Assembly: GCF_004152845.1 (NCBI RefSeq)
Contig: NZ_SEON01000001.1
Location: 62,001 to 126,000 of the forward strand
DNA from: Sphingobium fuliginis
GTDB taxonomy: Bacteria > Pseudomonadota > Alphaproteobacteria > Sphingomonadales > Sphingomonadaceae
Reading direction: 5' to 3'
DNA: 64,000 nt
Shown: positions 27,492 through 36,390 of the stretch, piece after piece
How the letters are laid out: each line of letters opens with the position of its first letter
Numbering within the stretch: the first letter of the stretch is position 1
Translations under genes and position numbers: made by a program
The notes under the pieces: generated by a model
What the model saw: only the letters and a program-made list of their open reading frames with translations
The model's database searches: none
What the model was told of the DNA's origin: nothing

Positions 27492-27938
27492 ATGCCCGCC
27501 ATGAGTTCCATCCGCCCCGCCCGCGCCGCCGACGGCGCCTGCCTGCTCGACATCTGGCGCAAGGCCGTCGACGCGACCCATGATTTCCTGACGCCGGCAG
27601 ACCGCACCGCGATAGAGGCGGAGGTCGCCGCCTTCCTCCCCCACGCGCCCGCCTGGCTCGCCACCGACCCGGACGACCACGCCATCGGCTTCATGCTGAT
27701 CGACGGCACGCATATGGAGGCGCTGTTCATCGACCCCGCATGGCGCGGCCAGGGGGTCGGGCGCCGCCTGATCGACCACGCCCTGTCGCTCCACCCCACG
27801 CTCACCACGGACGTCAACGAACAGAATGCGCAGGCGATCGGCTTCTACGAAGCCATGCGCTTCGCCCGCACCGGCCGCTCCGACCAGGACGGCCAGGGCC
27901 GTCCCTACCCCCTGATCCACCTCCGCTACGCCCCCTGA
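27492..27938 (+). CDS. GNAT family N-acetyltransferase
   Basis: This 148-residue protein shows the acetyl-CoA site WRGQGVGRRLIDHAL and the C-terminal NAQAIGFYEAMRF, close to YjaB-type acetyltransferases. ATG at 27492 or three codons later at 27501. It is divergent from the terminase gene, with about 65 bp between. The substrate is unknown. Confidence 0.88.
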   Translation: MPAMSSIRPARAADGACLLDIWRKAVDATHDFLTPADRTAIEAEVAAFLPHAPAWLATDPDDHAIGFMLIDGTHMEALFIDPAWRGQGVGRRLIDHALSLHPTLTTDVNEQNAQAIGFYEAMRFARTGRSDQDGQGRPYPLIHLRYAP

Positions 27939-28027
27939 CGAGATAGCTGAAACGACCAGTTTTTGCCGTCTAAGATGAAATCTTTTGTCTCAAAAGCGGT
28001 CATCGCTTTCCTGATAGCAAGCGCCTA

Positions 28028-29137
28028 TTAAAGATTCCGGGCTACATGAATTTGGTTCCTGCCAGCCTCCTTGGCGGCGTAGAGGGCTTCGTCAGCGGCT
28101 TTCATTGCAGCACGCGGGTCCGGATAATCGAATATGTCGGCGATGCCGGCGGAAAAGGTGACCCGCCCGACGGGCTGGTCTGTCTTCCGGTTGATCAGGC
28201 GCCGGTCGGCCATGCTTTCCCGCACATCGTCAAGCTGATTCTTCACTTCGGAGACTGGCAGTCCTCGGAAGAGCATGACGAATTCCTCGCCACCATGGCG
28301 CGCGACATGGCACTTGTCGTCACTGATCCTGGCGAGTGTCTCCGCTATCAACCGGATAACGCGGTCGCCGGTGTCGTGGCCGTGCGTGTCATTGACGCGC
28401 TTGAAATGATCGATGTCGCAAAATGCGACGGCCAGCGGTTCCATCGCGCCGCGCGCTTCGCGATATTCGCGTTCCAACACGGCTTCAAAGGCACGCCTGT
28501 TAGGGAGGCCGGTCAGATGATCGACCTCCGCCTCCCGCTTGGCCTTTTCCAGGCTCCGGCGCAATGATTCCGCTTCCTCCTCGCTGCGGTGCATATCGCT
28601 TTCGAGTTGCCGGGTCCGCTCCAACATGGCGGTAGCCATTTTCGTGAAGTGCGAAATGATCTGCCCCGTTTCCGAACTGGCGGCGAGTTCGGCGACATGG
28701 CCCTCCAGCTCGACGGAATATTCCGAGGTGGCGCTGCGCGCCGCATTGGTATTTCTGGAGAATATTTCGATGCTGTTCTCCATCTGGCCGATCAGCAACT
28801 CGACGCCGTTGTGCTGCTTGTCGGATTGATCGATCCCTGCCACTTCATCCAGCCACTCCTGCGTGATCTCAAGGCCAGCCGCATGGCGCTTTGCAATTTT
28901 GCGGGCCAGGACTGGATTGCCTCCGGAGAATATTCCATGCGTGGTGACGAGATTGGTCGATGTCACGTCAAGGCGATGACTGACCAGGAAAGTCGCAATT
29001 TCATCGAGCAGGTGCCGCCGCACCGCCTGGATCAAGTCGCCGCTTCCCTTGGCATATTGTTGCTCTGCCGGTTCACGAACGCCGCGCCGACCGAGCCAGC
29101 CCAGAAATCTGTTCGATGCATTGTCAAAGTCGCTCAT
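28028..29137 (-). CDS. Diguanylate cyclase (GGDEF)
   Basis: This 369-residue soluble protein has a helical N-terminal sensory part (1-170), a coiled coil (about 175-205, RTRQLESDMHRSEEEAESLR) and a GGDEF domain from VDHLTGLPNRRAF. The active-site motif GGEEF at 282-286 and DIDHFKRVND are intact, so it should make cyclic di-GMP. The product-inhibition site RxxD is not at the usual spacing, so it may lack feedback control. It lies 37 bp downstream of the AraC gene on the same strand. The block is visibly less GC-rich than the GTA genes. Confidence 0.9.
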   Translation of the reverse strand: MSDFDNASNRFLGWLGRRGVREPAEQQYAKGSGDLIQAVRRHLLDEIATFLVSHRLDVTSTNLVTTHGIFSGGNPVLARKIAKRHAAGLEITQEWLDEVAGIDQSDKQHNGVELLIGQMENSIEIFSRNTNAARSATSEYSVELEGHVAELAASSETGQIISHFTKMATAMLERTRQLESDMHRSEEEAESLRRSLEKAKREAEVDHLTGLPNRRAFEAVLEREYREARGAMEPLAVAFCDIDHFKRVNDTHGHDTGDRVIRLIAETLARISDDKCHVARHGGEEFVMLFRGLPVSEVKNQLDDVRESMADRRLINRKTDQPVGRVTFSAGIADIFDYPDPRAAMKAADEALYAAKEAGRNQIHVARNL

Positions 29138-29174
29138 ATATCCCGCCCCCACGAGAAGATTTAATTGCCGATTT

Positions 29175-30044
29175 TCAGCGCTGCTGCCTGCGATATTGTT
29201 TCGGCGTCGTGCCCGCAAACTGTTGAAACACACGACGAAATGCGCCGGCGCTCGCGAAGCCGACCGCCTGTGCAATGGATTCGACCGATTGATCCGGAAC
29301 GGCGCGCAGCATCTCTTGCGCGCGGCGAACGCGCCAGTCGCTGACGAAACGATATGGTCCGACGCCCGTCGTCGCCTTGAACGCGCGGGAGAAGTGAGAG
29401 CGACTGAGATCGACCACGTCTGCAAGCTCATCAAGGCCGATGGCGCGATGCTGATTGGCGAAGATAAAATCCTGAATGCGTGCAAGTTGCGCCTTGCTCA
29501 AGGGCGCGGCCTCCCGTGACGGCCGCATTCCCAGCAATTCGATTGTCGCGCTCAGGCAAAGAGCTTCGGCGTAGAGGGGGTCATCGTCACCACGTACGGC
29601 CAGGTCGCGCAGCTTGATCATCGTCGATGCCAGGCCGGCATTGCGAACATATGCAAAAGGTGCCGCATTGGCGCAGGCATATCGTTCTCCCAATTCTTCG
29701 GAAACGATATCGGGTTCGAAATAGAGAGCCGTGTAGCTGTTTTCTCCGCGAGCAGGCTTTGCCCACCCCTCAATGGCGCATCCTTCGGGCGCGAAGGTGA
29801 GCGTGTCGCGAAGCTGCGTCTTGGCCAAGGTCGGCAAACCCTCCATCTTCAGCTCACCGTCGGTCAGCATCAGCTCATGATAGGCGAGATAGCAACTGTC
29901 GCCCTTTGCGCGGAAATCATAGCCTTCATCTGTCGTGAGGAGCACATGTTCGACCCTGAACCCGCGCCAGGCGAGCGGGGATTTTTTTGCTCCGACTTGC
30001 GAGGCGTCTTGGAACTGGAGTTCGAGCGTAGGCAGTATTTCCAT
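29175..30044 (-). CDS. AraC family transcriptional regulator
   Basis: This 289-residue protein has an N-terminal sensor region of unknown ligand and a C-terminal double helix-turn-helix: AIGLDELADVVDLSRSHFSR and SVESIAQAVGFASAGAFRRV, ending FAGTTPKQYRRQQR. The ATG at 30044 was chosen over a TTG six codons earlier. An AT-rich stretch at 30062-30120 is the likely promoter. It may control the adjacent diguanylate cyclase. Confidence 0.88.
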   Translation of the reverse strand: MEILPTLELQFQDASQVGAKKSPLAWRGFRVEHVLLTTDEGYDFRAKGDSCYLAYHELMLTDGELKMEGLPTLAKTQLRDTLTFAPEGCAIEGWAKPARGENSYTALYFEPDIVSEELGERYACANAAPFAYVRNAGLASTMIKLRDLAVRGDDDPLYAEALCLSATIELLGMRPSREAAPLSKAQLARIQDFIFANQHRAIGLDELADVVDLSRSHFSRAFKATTGVGPYRFVSDWRVRRAQEMLRAVPDQSVESIAQAVGFASAGAFRRVFQQFAGTTPKQYRRQQR

Positions 30045-30165
30045 GGCGGCGATATACGGCAATTTTTGCTATATGCTACAATTATTGCTGCAAATGATCG
30101 TGCTCTTTGTCAGCTTTCGCGATGCGCGAACCAGCAGTTGCCAGTCCGCAACCACCCAAAATCCC

Positions 30166-30729
30166 CTACCCCCCACTCCGCTTCCGCACCTCATCCAGCG
30201 CCACCCGCAACCGCTCCACCGCATCCTCGCCATCGGGCCGCTCCACGCTCTCCAGCCGCTGCATCTCCTCCACCTCCTTCTCATGCGCCCTGAACAGCAG
30301 CGCCTGGATCATGTGCGGATGCCCCCGCCTGATCTTCCGGCTCTTGACCGCCCCTTCCCCGTCCAGCACGATCTCCTCATCCTCCGTGCCGAACAGCGCC
30401 TGCCGCAGCATCAGCGCCCGCAATTCCTCATGCCCGATGCTCAGCGCCTGCTTCCACGCCCGCGCAAATGCCGGATCGCGCCGCTTCAGATAATAGACGG
30501 TCGACAAGTTCCGCCCGACGACCCGCGCCGCCTCGCTGACGTTGCAGGTCAGCGCCAGCGTCTCCAGGAACTTCTGCCGCAGCGCCGGCGTCCAGCCATT
30601 CCGGCGGACCGCGCGCATCTGCGGCGCGACGCCCAACGCCCCCTGCGGCCCATTCTCCAGCGCCAGCACCCGCTCGGGCGCATCGGCCCGCCCGCCGAAC
30701 CGGCTCCTCTTCCCTTCTCCGTCCGCCAC
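30166..30729 (-). CDS. GTA gp1-like small terminase candidate
   Basis: This 187-residue protein has a helix-turn-helix module, GWTPALRQKFLETLALTCNV then SEAARVVGRNLSTVYYLKRR, followed by DPAFARAWKQAL and a charged helical tail. The module is typical of phage small terminases that recognise DNA, and gp1 holds that role in RcGTA. It is on the GTA strand but 2.7 kb upstream of the large terminase gene. The start is uncertain: GTG 30729 (GGGGGA upstream) or TTG 30735. The same module occurs in the protein at 51509-52510. Confidence 0.65.
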   Translation of the reverse strand: MADGEGKRSRFGGRADAPERVLALENGPQGALGVAPQMRAVRRNGWTPALRQKFLETLALTCNVSEAARVVGRNLSTVYYLKRRDPAFARAWKQALSIGHEELRALMLRQALFGTEDEEIVLDGEGAVKSRKIRRGHPHMIQALLFRAHEKEVEEMQRLESVERPDGEDAVERLRVALDEVRKRSGG

Positions 30730-30752
30730 AGCCAATCCCCCGCATGCAAAGC

Positions 30753-30781
30753 AAAGGGGCCGGCCCTGACGAGGACCAGCC
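30753..30781 (-). terminator. Terminator after the TonB-like gene
   Basis: On the minus strand GGGCTGGTCC and GGGCCGGCCC form a 10-bp stem with two G-T pairs and a 6-nt loop, followed by CCTTTGC. The T-tract is short. Confidence 0.6.
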
Positions 30782-30890
30782 CTTCACCGCCTCATCGGCG
30801 ACTCACATTTTCCCAATGTCGACCTATGTGCCAGAACAGCGTGACGATGTCAACAAAAATGTTCCATATGGGTTAAAAACTCCTCCCGGT

Positions 30891-31676
30891 TCACCGCCCC
30901 GCATCGTCCCCGCCGGCCACGCTGCGCGTATAGTCTATCCTGATCCGAACCCAGCTTCCGACCATCACCTTGCCATTCACCCGCGGCGGCAGCACCAGAA
31001 ATTGCCACGCCGCCAGCCGAACCGCCTTGGCAAAGCCGGACCCCATGGGCGATTCCCCCAGCGCCTGGCAGTTCTCGACATGGTAATGATCCACCGTCTT
31101 GCACGCGACCAGACCCCAGCCGCTTGTCGGCGCATCGGCGGGCAGATAGCCGGCCAGTTCCGCATGGCTCGGCCGCCGGTACCATTCCGCATCGAACAAT
31201 TGCACGCCCCCCGGCCCCTCGCCCGGCCCCGCCGCCGCCGCGCTGTTGCCCTGCCCCGTCGCGCCGTCGGCCGCGCCCTTCTTCGCCATCTTGCCGATGT
31301 CGGCGGACGCCATCTGCTGGCTGTCCAGCACCAGGAACGGCAGCGGCGAGGGCTGCTGCTCGGTCGGCTTCACCACGGGACGGTCGCGCCTGACCACCGG
31401 CTGCTGCACCTGCCGCCGCGCCGATTTCTCCTGCTTCTTCTTCTCGCTCTTCTCGGCCTTGCTCTGCGCCTTCTCCGCCTTGGGCGCGGGCGCCATCTCG
31501 AACGTCACCGGATTGCGCAGGTCGGGCAGCCGGATCACCGGATCGGGCGCCAGCGTCAGCAACGCCAGCAGCAGCGCGTTGAACAGCAGCGCCAGCAGCA
31601 ATCCGCCGCCGCGCTCGCGCCATTGGGAGGGAAGGGATAAGGTCAAATTCACTCGGATGCGCCGGGCCGGACTCAT
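30891..31676 (-). CDS. Membrane-anchored TonB-like protein
   Basis: This 261-residue protein has one N-terminal transmembrane segment (GLLLALLFNALLLALLTLAP). A long Lys/Glu/Gln-rich periplasmic stretch follows (KAEKAQSKAEKSEKKKQEKS), then a Pro/Val region and a compact C-terminal domain with two cysteines (VACKTVDHYHVENC). The layout resembles energy-transducing TonB proteins, but the C-terminal domain is not a clear TonB match. No ExbB/ExbD genes are near. I do not assign a function. Confidence 0.7.
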   Translation of the reverse strand: MSPARRIRVNLTLSLPSQWRERGGGLLLALLFNALLLALLTLAPDPVIRLPDLRNPVTFEMAPAPKAEKAQSKAEKSEKKKQEKSARRQVQQPVVRRDRPVVKPTEQQPSPLPFLVLDSQQMASADIGKMAKKGAADGATGQGNSAAAAGPGEGPGGVQLFDAEWYRRPSHAELAGYLPADAPTSGWGLVACKTVDHYHVENCQALGESPMGSGFAKAVRLAAWQFLVLPPRVNGKVMVGSWVRIRIDYTRSVAGGDDAGR

Positions 31677-31720
31677 AAGGGGTCATGCCCAGACGCCGCC
31701 GCGCCGTCAACGCCGTGGCG

Positions 31721-31963
31721 TCAACAGATATCCTCCTCCCGGACGACAGGACGGCTTTCCCGGGTCGCCCGCATCCGGCTGGCCTTGTCGTCCGGGTCCG
31801 ACGTCAGCACGACATGATCCTCATGCACCTCCAGCAGCACGCCGGCAAAGGGCATGCCCTCCAGACTGCCCGTCACCCGGTAGCTGACCGAATCCCCGAC
31901 CTTGAACGTCGCGGGATCGGTATTGAACTCAAAGGGACAGGCGCCCTCTCCCATGCCAAGCAT
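31721..31963 (-). CDS. Conserved small protein, unknown function
   Basis: This 80-residue protein reads FKVGDSVSYRVTGSLEGMPF and LEVHEDHVVLTSDPDDKASR, a small beta-rich, SH3-like pattern, and ends VREEDIC. GGAG precedes the ATG at 31963; an ATG three codons on is possible. The family is not recognised. Confidence 0.65.
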   Translation of the reverse strand: MLGMGEGACPFEFNTDPATFKVGDSVSYRVTGSLEGMPFAGVLLEVHEDHVVLTSDPDDKASRMRATRESRPVVREEDIC

Positions 31964-32053
31964 ATGCGTCTCCTACACGGCAAAGCTAGCGTGGCGACGC
32001 CGCACCGATCAAGACCCCTGTCGCTTCCATCACAAGGGCGTTACAGGCCGGCC

Positions 32054-32575
32054 ATGGACATACGCCTCGCCCGCCCGTCGGACCTCCCCCGTCTCCACCC
32101 GATCATAGAGCGCGCCTATCGCGGCGACACCGCCCGGCAAAGCTGGGCCATAGAGACCGCCCCGCCCGCCACCCCCCGCACCAGCATCGCGGCGCTGGAG
32201 GCGATCCTCGCCGACCCCGCCGAACGCCTGCTGGTCGCGCCAGACCCGGACGACGCCCCCATCGGCTGCGTCCAGATCTCCGACCGGGGCGACGGCCGCG
32301 CCTGTCTCGGCCTGCTCTGCGTCGATCCCGCGCTCCAGTCGGGGGGCCTCGGCCACCGCCTCATCGCCGCCGCCGAACAGCTCGCCGCGACCGCCTTCGG
32401 TACCCGGCGGATGGAAATGACCGTCATCTCCACCCACGACAATCTCATCCGATATTATCGAAGACGCGGCTACCGACCGACGGGAGAGACGCGCCCCTAT
32501 CCCGTACCGCTCGATCCGCCGCAGCAGATGGTCGTCCTGGCAAAAGCACTGGCGGCCCGAAAGCAGTTGGGCTAG
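32054..32575 (+). CDS. GNAT family N-acetyltransferase
   Basis: This 173-residue protein starts MDIRLARPSDLPRLHPIIER, a classic GNAT opening, and carries the acetyl-CoA loop QSGGLGHRLIAAAEQLA and the C-terminal NLIRYYRRRGYRPTGE. The substrate is unknown. It lies 12 bp ahead of the YqaA-like gene and may share its transcript. Confidence 0.85.
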   Translation: MDIRLARPSDLPRLHPIIERAYRGDTARQSWAIETAPPATPRTSIAALEAILADPAERLLVAPDPDDAPIGCVQISDRGDGRACLGLLCVDPALQSGGLGHRLIAAAEQLAATAFGTRRMEMTVISTHDNLIRYYRRRGYRPTGETRPYPVPLDPPQQMVVLAKALAARKQLG

Positions 32576-32587
32576 GGCCTCAACCCG

Positions 32588-33223
32588 ATGCTCACCAAGC
32601 TCTACCAATGGACGCTGGCGAAAGCCGCCCACGCCCACGCCGAACGCTGGCTCTTCGCCATCAGCTTCATGGAAAGCAGCTTCTTCCCCATCCCGCCGCA
32701 CCCGCTGCTGGGCCTGATGTGCCTCGCCCGCCCGGAACGCGCGATCCGCTTCGGGCTGATCTGCACCATCGCCTCGGTGCTGGGCGGGCTGTTCGGCTAT
32801 GCCATCGGCCATTTCCTCTATGAAACGGTGGGGCAGCAGATATTGCACGCCCTCGGCCTCGCCGCGAAATTCCCCGTCGCCGCCTGCTATTTGCGCGATT
32901 ACGGGGCGGAGATCATCCTGATCAAGGGCGCGACGCCGATCCCGTTCAAGCTCATCACCATCACGGCGGGCTTCATCGGCCTCTCCCTCTTCACCTTCCT
33001 CTGGGCGAGCGTCCTCAGCCGCGCCTTCCAGTTCATGCTGGTGGGTTTCCTGTTCTGGAAGTTCGGCCGCCCGATCAAGGCGTTCATCGAGAAATATCTC
33101 GGCCTGCTCTCCGCCGCCTTCCTGGTGCTGCTGGTCGGCGGCTTCATCGCGGCCTCCGCCCTGTCCGGCGGCGGGGACAAGAGCGACAAGTGCAGCCACG
33201 CCACCATGGCCACGCTGCACTGA
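32588..33223 (+). CDS. YqaA/DedA-type membrane protein
   Basis: This 211-residue protein has about four hydrophobic segments and the family signature ESSFFPIPPHPLLG, then KGATPIPFKLITITAGF. DedA-superfamily proteins are linked to lipid flipping and membrane potential. It sits 11 bp before lnt, so both are probably in one operon. The C-terminal tail ends KCSHATMATLH. Confidence 0.85.
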   Translation: MLTKLYQWTLAKAAHAHAERWLFAISFMESSFFPIPPHPLLGLMCLARPERAIRFGLICTIASVLGGLFGYAIGHFLYETVGQQILHALGLAAKFPVAACYLRDYGAEIILIKGATPIPFKLITITAGFIGLSLFTFLWASVLSRAFQFMLVGFLFWKFGRPIKAFIEKYLGLLSAAFLVLLVGGFIAASALSGGGDKSDKCSHATMATLH

Positions 33224-33234
33224 TCCGCACCGGC

Positions 33235-34878
33235 ATGAAGGACATTCCGGCCCGCTTCCCGAAGCTCACCGCCCTGCTCGCCGGATTCGCGGCGGCCACC
33301 GGCTTCGAACCGCTGAAGCTCTGGCCTGTCACCCTGGCCTGCTTCGCGCTCCTCATCCTCCTGATCGAACAGGCTCCCGACCGCCGCAGCGCTTTCCTGC
33401 GCGGCTGGCTGTTCGGCGTCGGCCATTTCACCCTCGGCCTCAACTGGATCGCCCACGCCTTCACCTTTCAGGACGCGATGCCCCACTGGTTCGGCTATGG
33501 CGCGGTGGTCCTCCTGTCCCTCTACCTCGCCGTCTATCCCGGCCTGGCCACGCTGGCGGCGCGGTGGCTGTACCATCTACAGAACAACGTGTTCCTGCGA
33601 AGGCACTGGAACGAGACAAGCGACTCGCGACAGCCCAGTCCCGCCGTCAGAACTGGACTCCTGCCTCCGCAGGAGCACGCCACACTTCCTTTCACCCTCC
33701 TCTTCGCCGCCTGCTGGCTGGCCTCGGAATATCTCCGCGCCACCGTCTTCACCGGCTTCGCCTGGAACCCGCTGGGCGTCACCCTCCTCCCCACCGGCAT
33801 GGCGATCGCCTCCACCCTGATCGGCACCTACGGCCTCGGCGCGCTCGCCATACTGGCGTCGGGCGCGCTCCTCCTCGCCCTCCGCCGCCAGTTCCGCCCC
33901 GCCGCCGCCCTCATTACACCCCTCATCGCCCTGACCCTGTGGGGCAATCTCTCCCCCGCCCCGCCCACTCCCACAGGCGCCCCCAAAATCCGCGTGGTCC
34001 AGCCCAATATTGGCCAGGACGAAAAATATTCTCCCGAACTCGAACAGGCCCATTTCCAGACCCTCGCCGCCCTCTCCGGCACGCGGCGCCCGGCCCCGCG
34101 CCTGATCTTCTGGCCCGAAGCCGCCATCCCCGCCTATCTCGACATGGAGCCCGACTGGCGCGCCCGCCTCGCTGCATTGCTGGGCCCCGGCGACCTCCTC
34201 ATGACCGGCGCGACCAAGGTCTATTTCAAACAGGTTGGGAAAGAAGGCGTCCCGGAAAACGCGCTGGCCGGCGCGAACAACAGCCTGTTCGTCGTGAACG
34301 CACAGGCCCGCCTGCTCGGCCGCTACGACAAGTCCCATCTCGTCCCCTATGGCGAATATCTGCCGATGCGCCAGATTCTCCAGCCGCTCGGCCTGTCCCG
34401 CCTCGTCCCCGGCGCCGTCGACTTCTGGCCCGGCCCCGGCCCGCAAAGCCTGGCCCTGCCCGCCACGCTGGGCCGCCCGCCGCTCAGGATGGGCGTGCAG
34501 ATCTGCTACGAGATCATCTTCTCCGGCCAGGTTGTGGACGAAGCCAACCGCCCCGACTTCCTGTTCAACCCCTCCAACGACGCCTGGTTCGGCAGTTGGG
34601 GCCCGGTCCAGCATCTGGCGCAGGCCCGCCTCCGCGCGCTGGAGGAGGGCATCCCCATCATCCGCTCCACCCCCACCGGAATCTCCGCGGTGGTCGACGC
34701 CCGCGGCCATATCCTCGGCAGCATCGGCCACCACCGCGCCGGTTTTCTCGACACCGCGCTCCCCCCCGCGCTGCCGCCGACGATCTTCGCGCGATTCGGC
34801 AATCTTCTCCCCTTCGCCTTTGCAGCGCTGCTCGTCCTCGCCTGCATCCCACTTGCCCGGTTGCGCGGCAGCCGCTAA
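33235..34878 (+). CDS. lnt: Apolipoprotein N-acyltransferase with in-frame repeat insertion
   Basis: This 547-residue membrane enzyme acylates the N-terminal cysteine of lipoproteins. Catalytic elements of the nitrilase domain are present: WPEAAIPAY (Glu), YDKSHLVPYGEYLP (Lys) and GVQICYEIIF (Cys). Residues 113-150 between two transmembrane helices are foreign to the family: the DNA there (33571-33684) holds two inverted copies of a REP-like palindrome, read through without stop or frame change. The insert is hydrophilic and sits in a loop, so function may be kept. It is followed by metK. Confidence 0.92.
   Translation: MKDIPARFPKLTALLAGFAAATGFEPLKLWPVTLACFALLILLIEQAPDRRSAFLRGWLFGVGHFTLGLNWIAHAFTFQDAMPHWFGYGAVVLLSLYLAVYPGLATLAARWLYHLQNNVFLRRHWNETSDSRQPSPAVRTGLLPPQEHATLPFTLLFAACWLASEYLRATVFTGFAWNPLGVTLLPTGMAIASTLIGTYGLGALAILASGALLLALRRQFRPAAALITPLIALTLWGNLSPAPPTPTGAPKIRVVQPNIGQDEKYSPELEQAHFQTLAALSGTRRPAPRLIFWPEAAIPAYLDMEPDWRARLAALLGPGDLLMTGATKVYFKQVGKEGVPENALAGANNSLFVVNAQARLLGRYDKSHLVPYGEYLPMRQILQPLGLSRLVPGAVDFWPGPGPQSLALPATLGRPPLRMGVQICYEIIFSGQVVDEANRPDFLFNPSNDAWFGSWGPVQHLAQARLRALEEGIPIIRSTPTGISAVVDARGHILGSIGHHRAGFLDTALPPALPPTIFARFGNLLPFAFAALLVLACIPLARLRGSR
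33589..33678. repeat. Inverted pair of REP-like elements inside lnt
   Basis: GTGTTCCTGCGAAGGCA (33589-33605) and, on the opposite strand, GTGCTCCTGCGGAGGCAGGA (33659-33678) are two inverted copies of the same palindromic core, each followed by a TGGAAC/CCAGTT-type edge. A third copy lies at 26071. The pair translates in frame within lnt. Confidence 0.8.
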
Positions 34879-34892
34879 GGCATCCACTGCAC

Positions 34893-34908
34893 ATAAAGAT
34901 TTCTTTAT
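34893..34908. promoter_or_regulatory. Palindrome upstream of metK, SahR-like operator
   Basis: ATAAAGA and TCTTTAT form perfect 7-bp arms around TT, 31 bp upstream of the metK start in a 60-bp gap. The sequence resembles motifs I recall for ArsR-family S-adenosylhomocysteine regulators (SahR) of methionine-cycle genes in alphaproteobacteria. The regulator gene is not in the window. Confidence 0.55.
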
Positions 34909-34938
34909 ACGCAGACACAGCATCAGACTGGAGCAACC

Positions 34939-36144
34939 ATGCGTTCGAACTACCTCTTCACCTCGGAATCCGTTTCCGAAGGCCATCCCGACAAGGTCGC
35001 GGACCAGATTTCCGACGCCATCGTCGACCTCTTCCTGTCGAAGGACTCCGAAGCCCGCATCGCCTGCGAGACGCTGACCACGACGCAGCTCGTCGTCCTC
35101 GCCGGGGAAATCCGCTGCAAAGGCGTCTATGAAAATGGCGAATGGGCGCCGGGCGCGCAGGAAGAGATCGAACGCACCGTCCGCGACACGGTAAAGCGCA
35201 TCGGCTACGAACAGGACGGCTTCCACTGGGAAACTTTCCGCTTCGAAAACAACCTCCACGCCCAGTCGGCGCACATCGCGCAGGGCGTCGACGCCGCCGG
35301 GAACAAGGATGAAGGCGCGGGCGACCAGGGCATCATGTTCGGCTTCGCCTGCGACGAAACGCCCGACCTCATGCCCGCCACGCTGGACTACAGCCACAAG
35401 ATCCTGGCGAAGATGGCCGCAGACCGCCACAGCGGCCGCGCCCCCTTCCTGGAGCCGGACGCGAAGAGCCAGGTGACGCTGCGCTTCGAAAACGGCAAGC
35501 CCGCCGCCGCCACCGCCATCGTCGTCTCGACCCAGCACGCGCCGGGCTATGACGCGGGCGAAAAGGAAGCCGAACTCAAAAATTACGTGAAGGGCGTCGT
35601 CGCGGAAATCCTGCCCGGCGAACTGCTCTCGGACGAGACCGTCTATCACATCAACCCGACCGGCAGCTTCGAAATCGGCGGCCCGGACGGCGACGCCGGC
35701 CTTACCGGCCGCAAGATCATCGTCGACACCTATGGCGGCGCCTCGCCCCATGGCGGCGGCGCGTTCAGCGGCAAGGACCCGACCAAGGTCGACCGCTCGG
35801 CCGCCTATATCACCCGCTATCTCGCCAAGAACATCGTCGCCGCCGGCCTCGCCCGCCGCTGCACGATCCAGCTCGCCTACGCCATCGGCGTTTCCGAACC
35901 GCTGTCGCTCTATGTCGACACCCACGGCACCGGGACGGTCGGGGACGACAGGATCGAACAGGCGATCAAGAACATCAAGGAACTGGGCGGCCTCACCCCG
36001 CGCGGCATCCGCACCCATCTCGGCCTCAACAAGCCGATCTACCAGCCCTCGGCCGCCTATGGCCATTTCGGACGCAAGGCGGAGGGCGACTTCTTCCCCT
36101 GGGAACGCACCGACCTGGTGGAAAAGCTCAAGGCCGCCCTTTAA
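34939..36144 (+). CDS. metK: S-adenosylmethionine synthetase
   Basis: This 401-residue cytosolic enzyme makes SAM from methionine and ATP. The start [19 protein letters not shown] is canonical; [15 protein letters not shown] and [15 protein letters not shown] are the two PROSITE signatures. No SAM riboswitch fits the 60-bp leader. trmB, whose product uses SAM, follows 1.5 kb later, with a chemoreceptor and a small protein gene in between. Confidence 0.97.
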   Translation: MRSNYLFTSESVSEGHPDKVADQISDAIVDLFLSKDSEARIACETLTTTQLVVLAGEIRCKGVYENGEWAPGAQEEIERTVRDTVKRIGYEQDGFHWETFRFENNLHAQSAHIAQGVDAAGNKDEGAGDQGIMFGFACDETPDLMPATLDYSHKILAKMAADRHSGRAPFLEPDAKSQVTLRFENGKPAAATAIVVSTQHAPGYDAGEKEAELKNYVKGVVAEILPGELLSDETVYHINPTGSFEIGGPDGDAGLTGRKIIVDTYGGASPHGGGAFSGKDPTKVDRSAAYITRYLAKNIVAAGLARRCTIQLAYAIGVSEPLSLYVDTHGTGTVGDDRIEQAIKNIKELGGLTPRGIRTHLGLNKPIYQPSAAYGHFGRKAEGDFFPWERTDLVEKLKAAL

Positions 36145-36294
36145 GGCGCGCTGGGATTCCGTTCAGGGCAAGGCGAAAAAAAGCTCGAAGCGCAGTTCGG
36201 CAGGTAAGCGCCGGAAGCGCGGAAAGCCGCCATTTGCAGCCGCCATGGGCTGAATCCCACACACCCGATCCGGGTCGGGAAAGCAAATCGCATC

Positions 36295-36325
36295 AGGGGT
36301 TGCCGGTCGCCCGGCAGCCCCTTTT
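36295..36325 (+). terminator. Terminator downstream of metK
   Basis: AGGGGTTGCCGG (36295-36306) pairs with CCGGCAGCCCCT (36311-36322) through one G-T pair, with a 4-nt loop and a following TTT. It lies 150 bp past the metK stop; the stretch between shows no gene. Confidence 0.75.
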
Positions 36326-36390
36326 CCATGGCCCCTTACCCTTCCTTAACCATGCTCCGCCTAGCGCCGGATGGATCAAGGAGACATGGT

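Noticed and set aside
34879-34938. Possible SAM riboswitch ahead of metK
   Set aside because: The gap is only 60 bp and contains a protein-type palindrome; no SAM-I, II or IV fold could be drawn.
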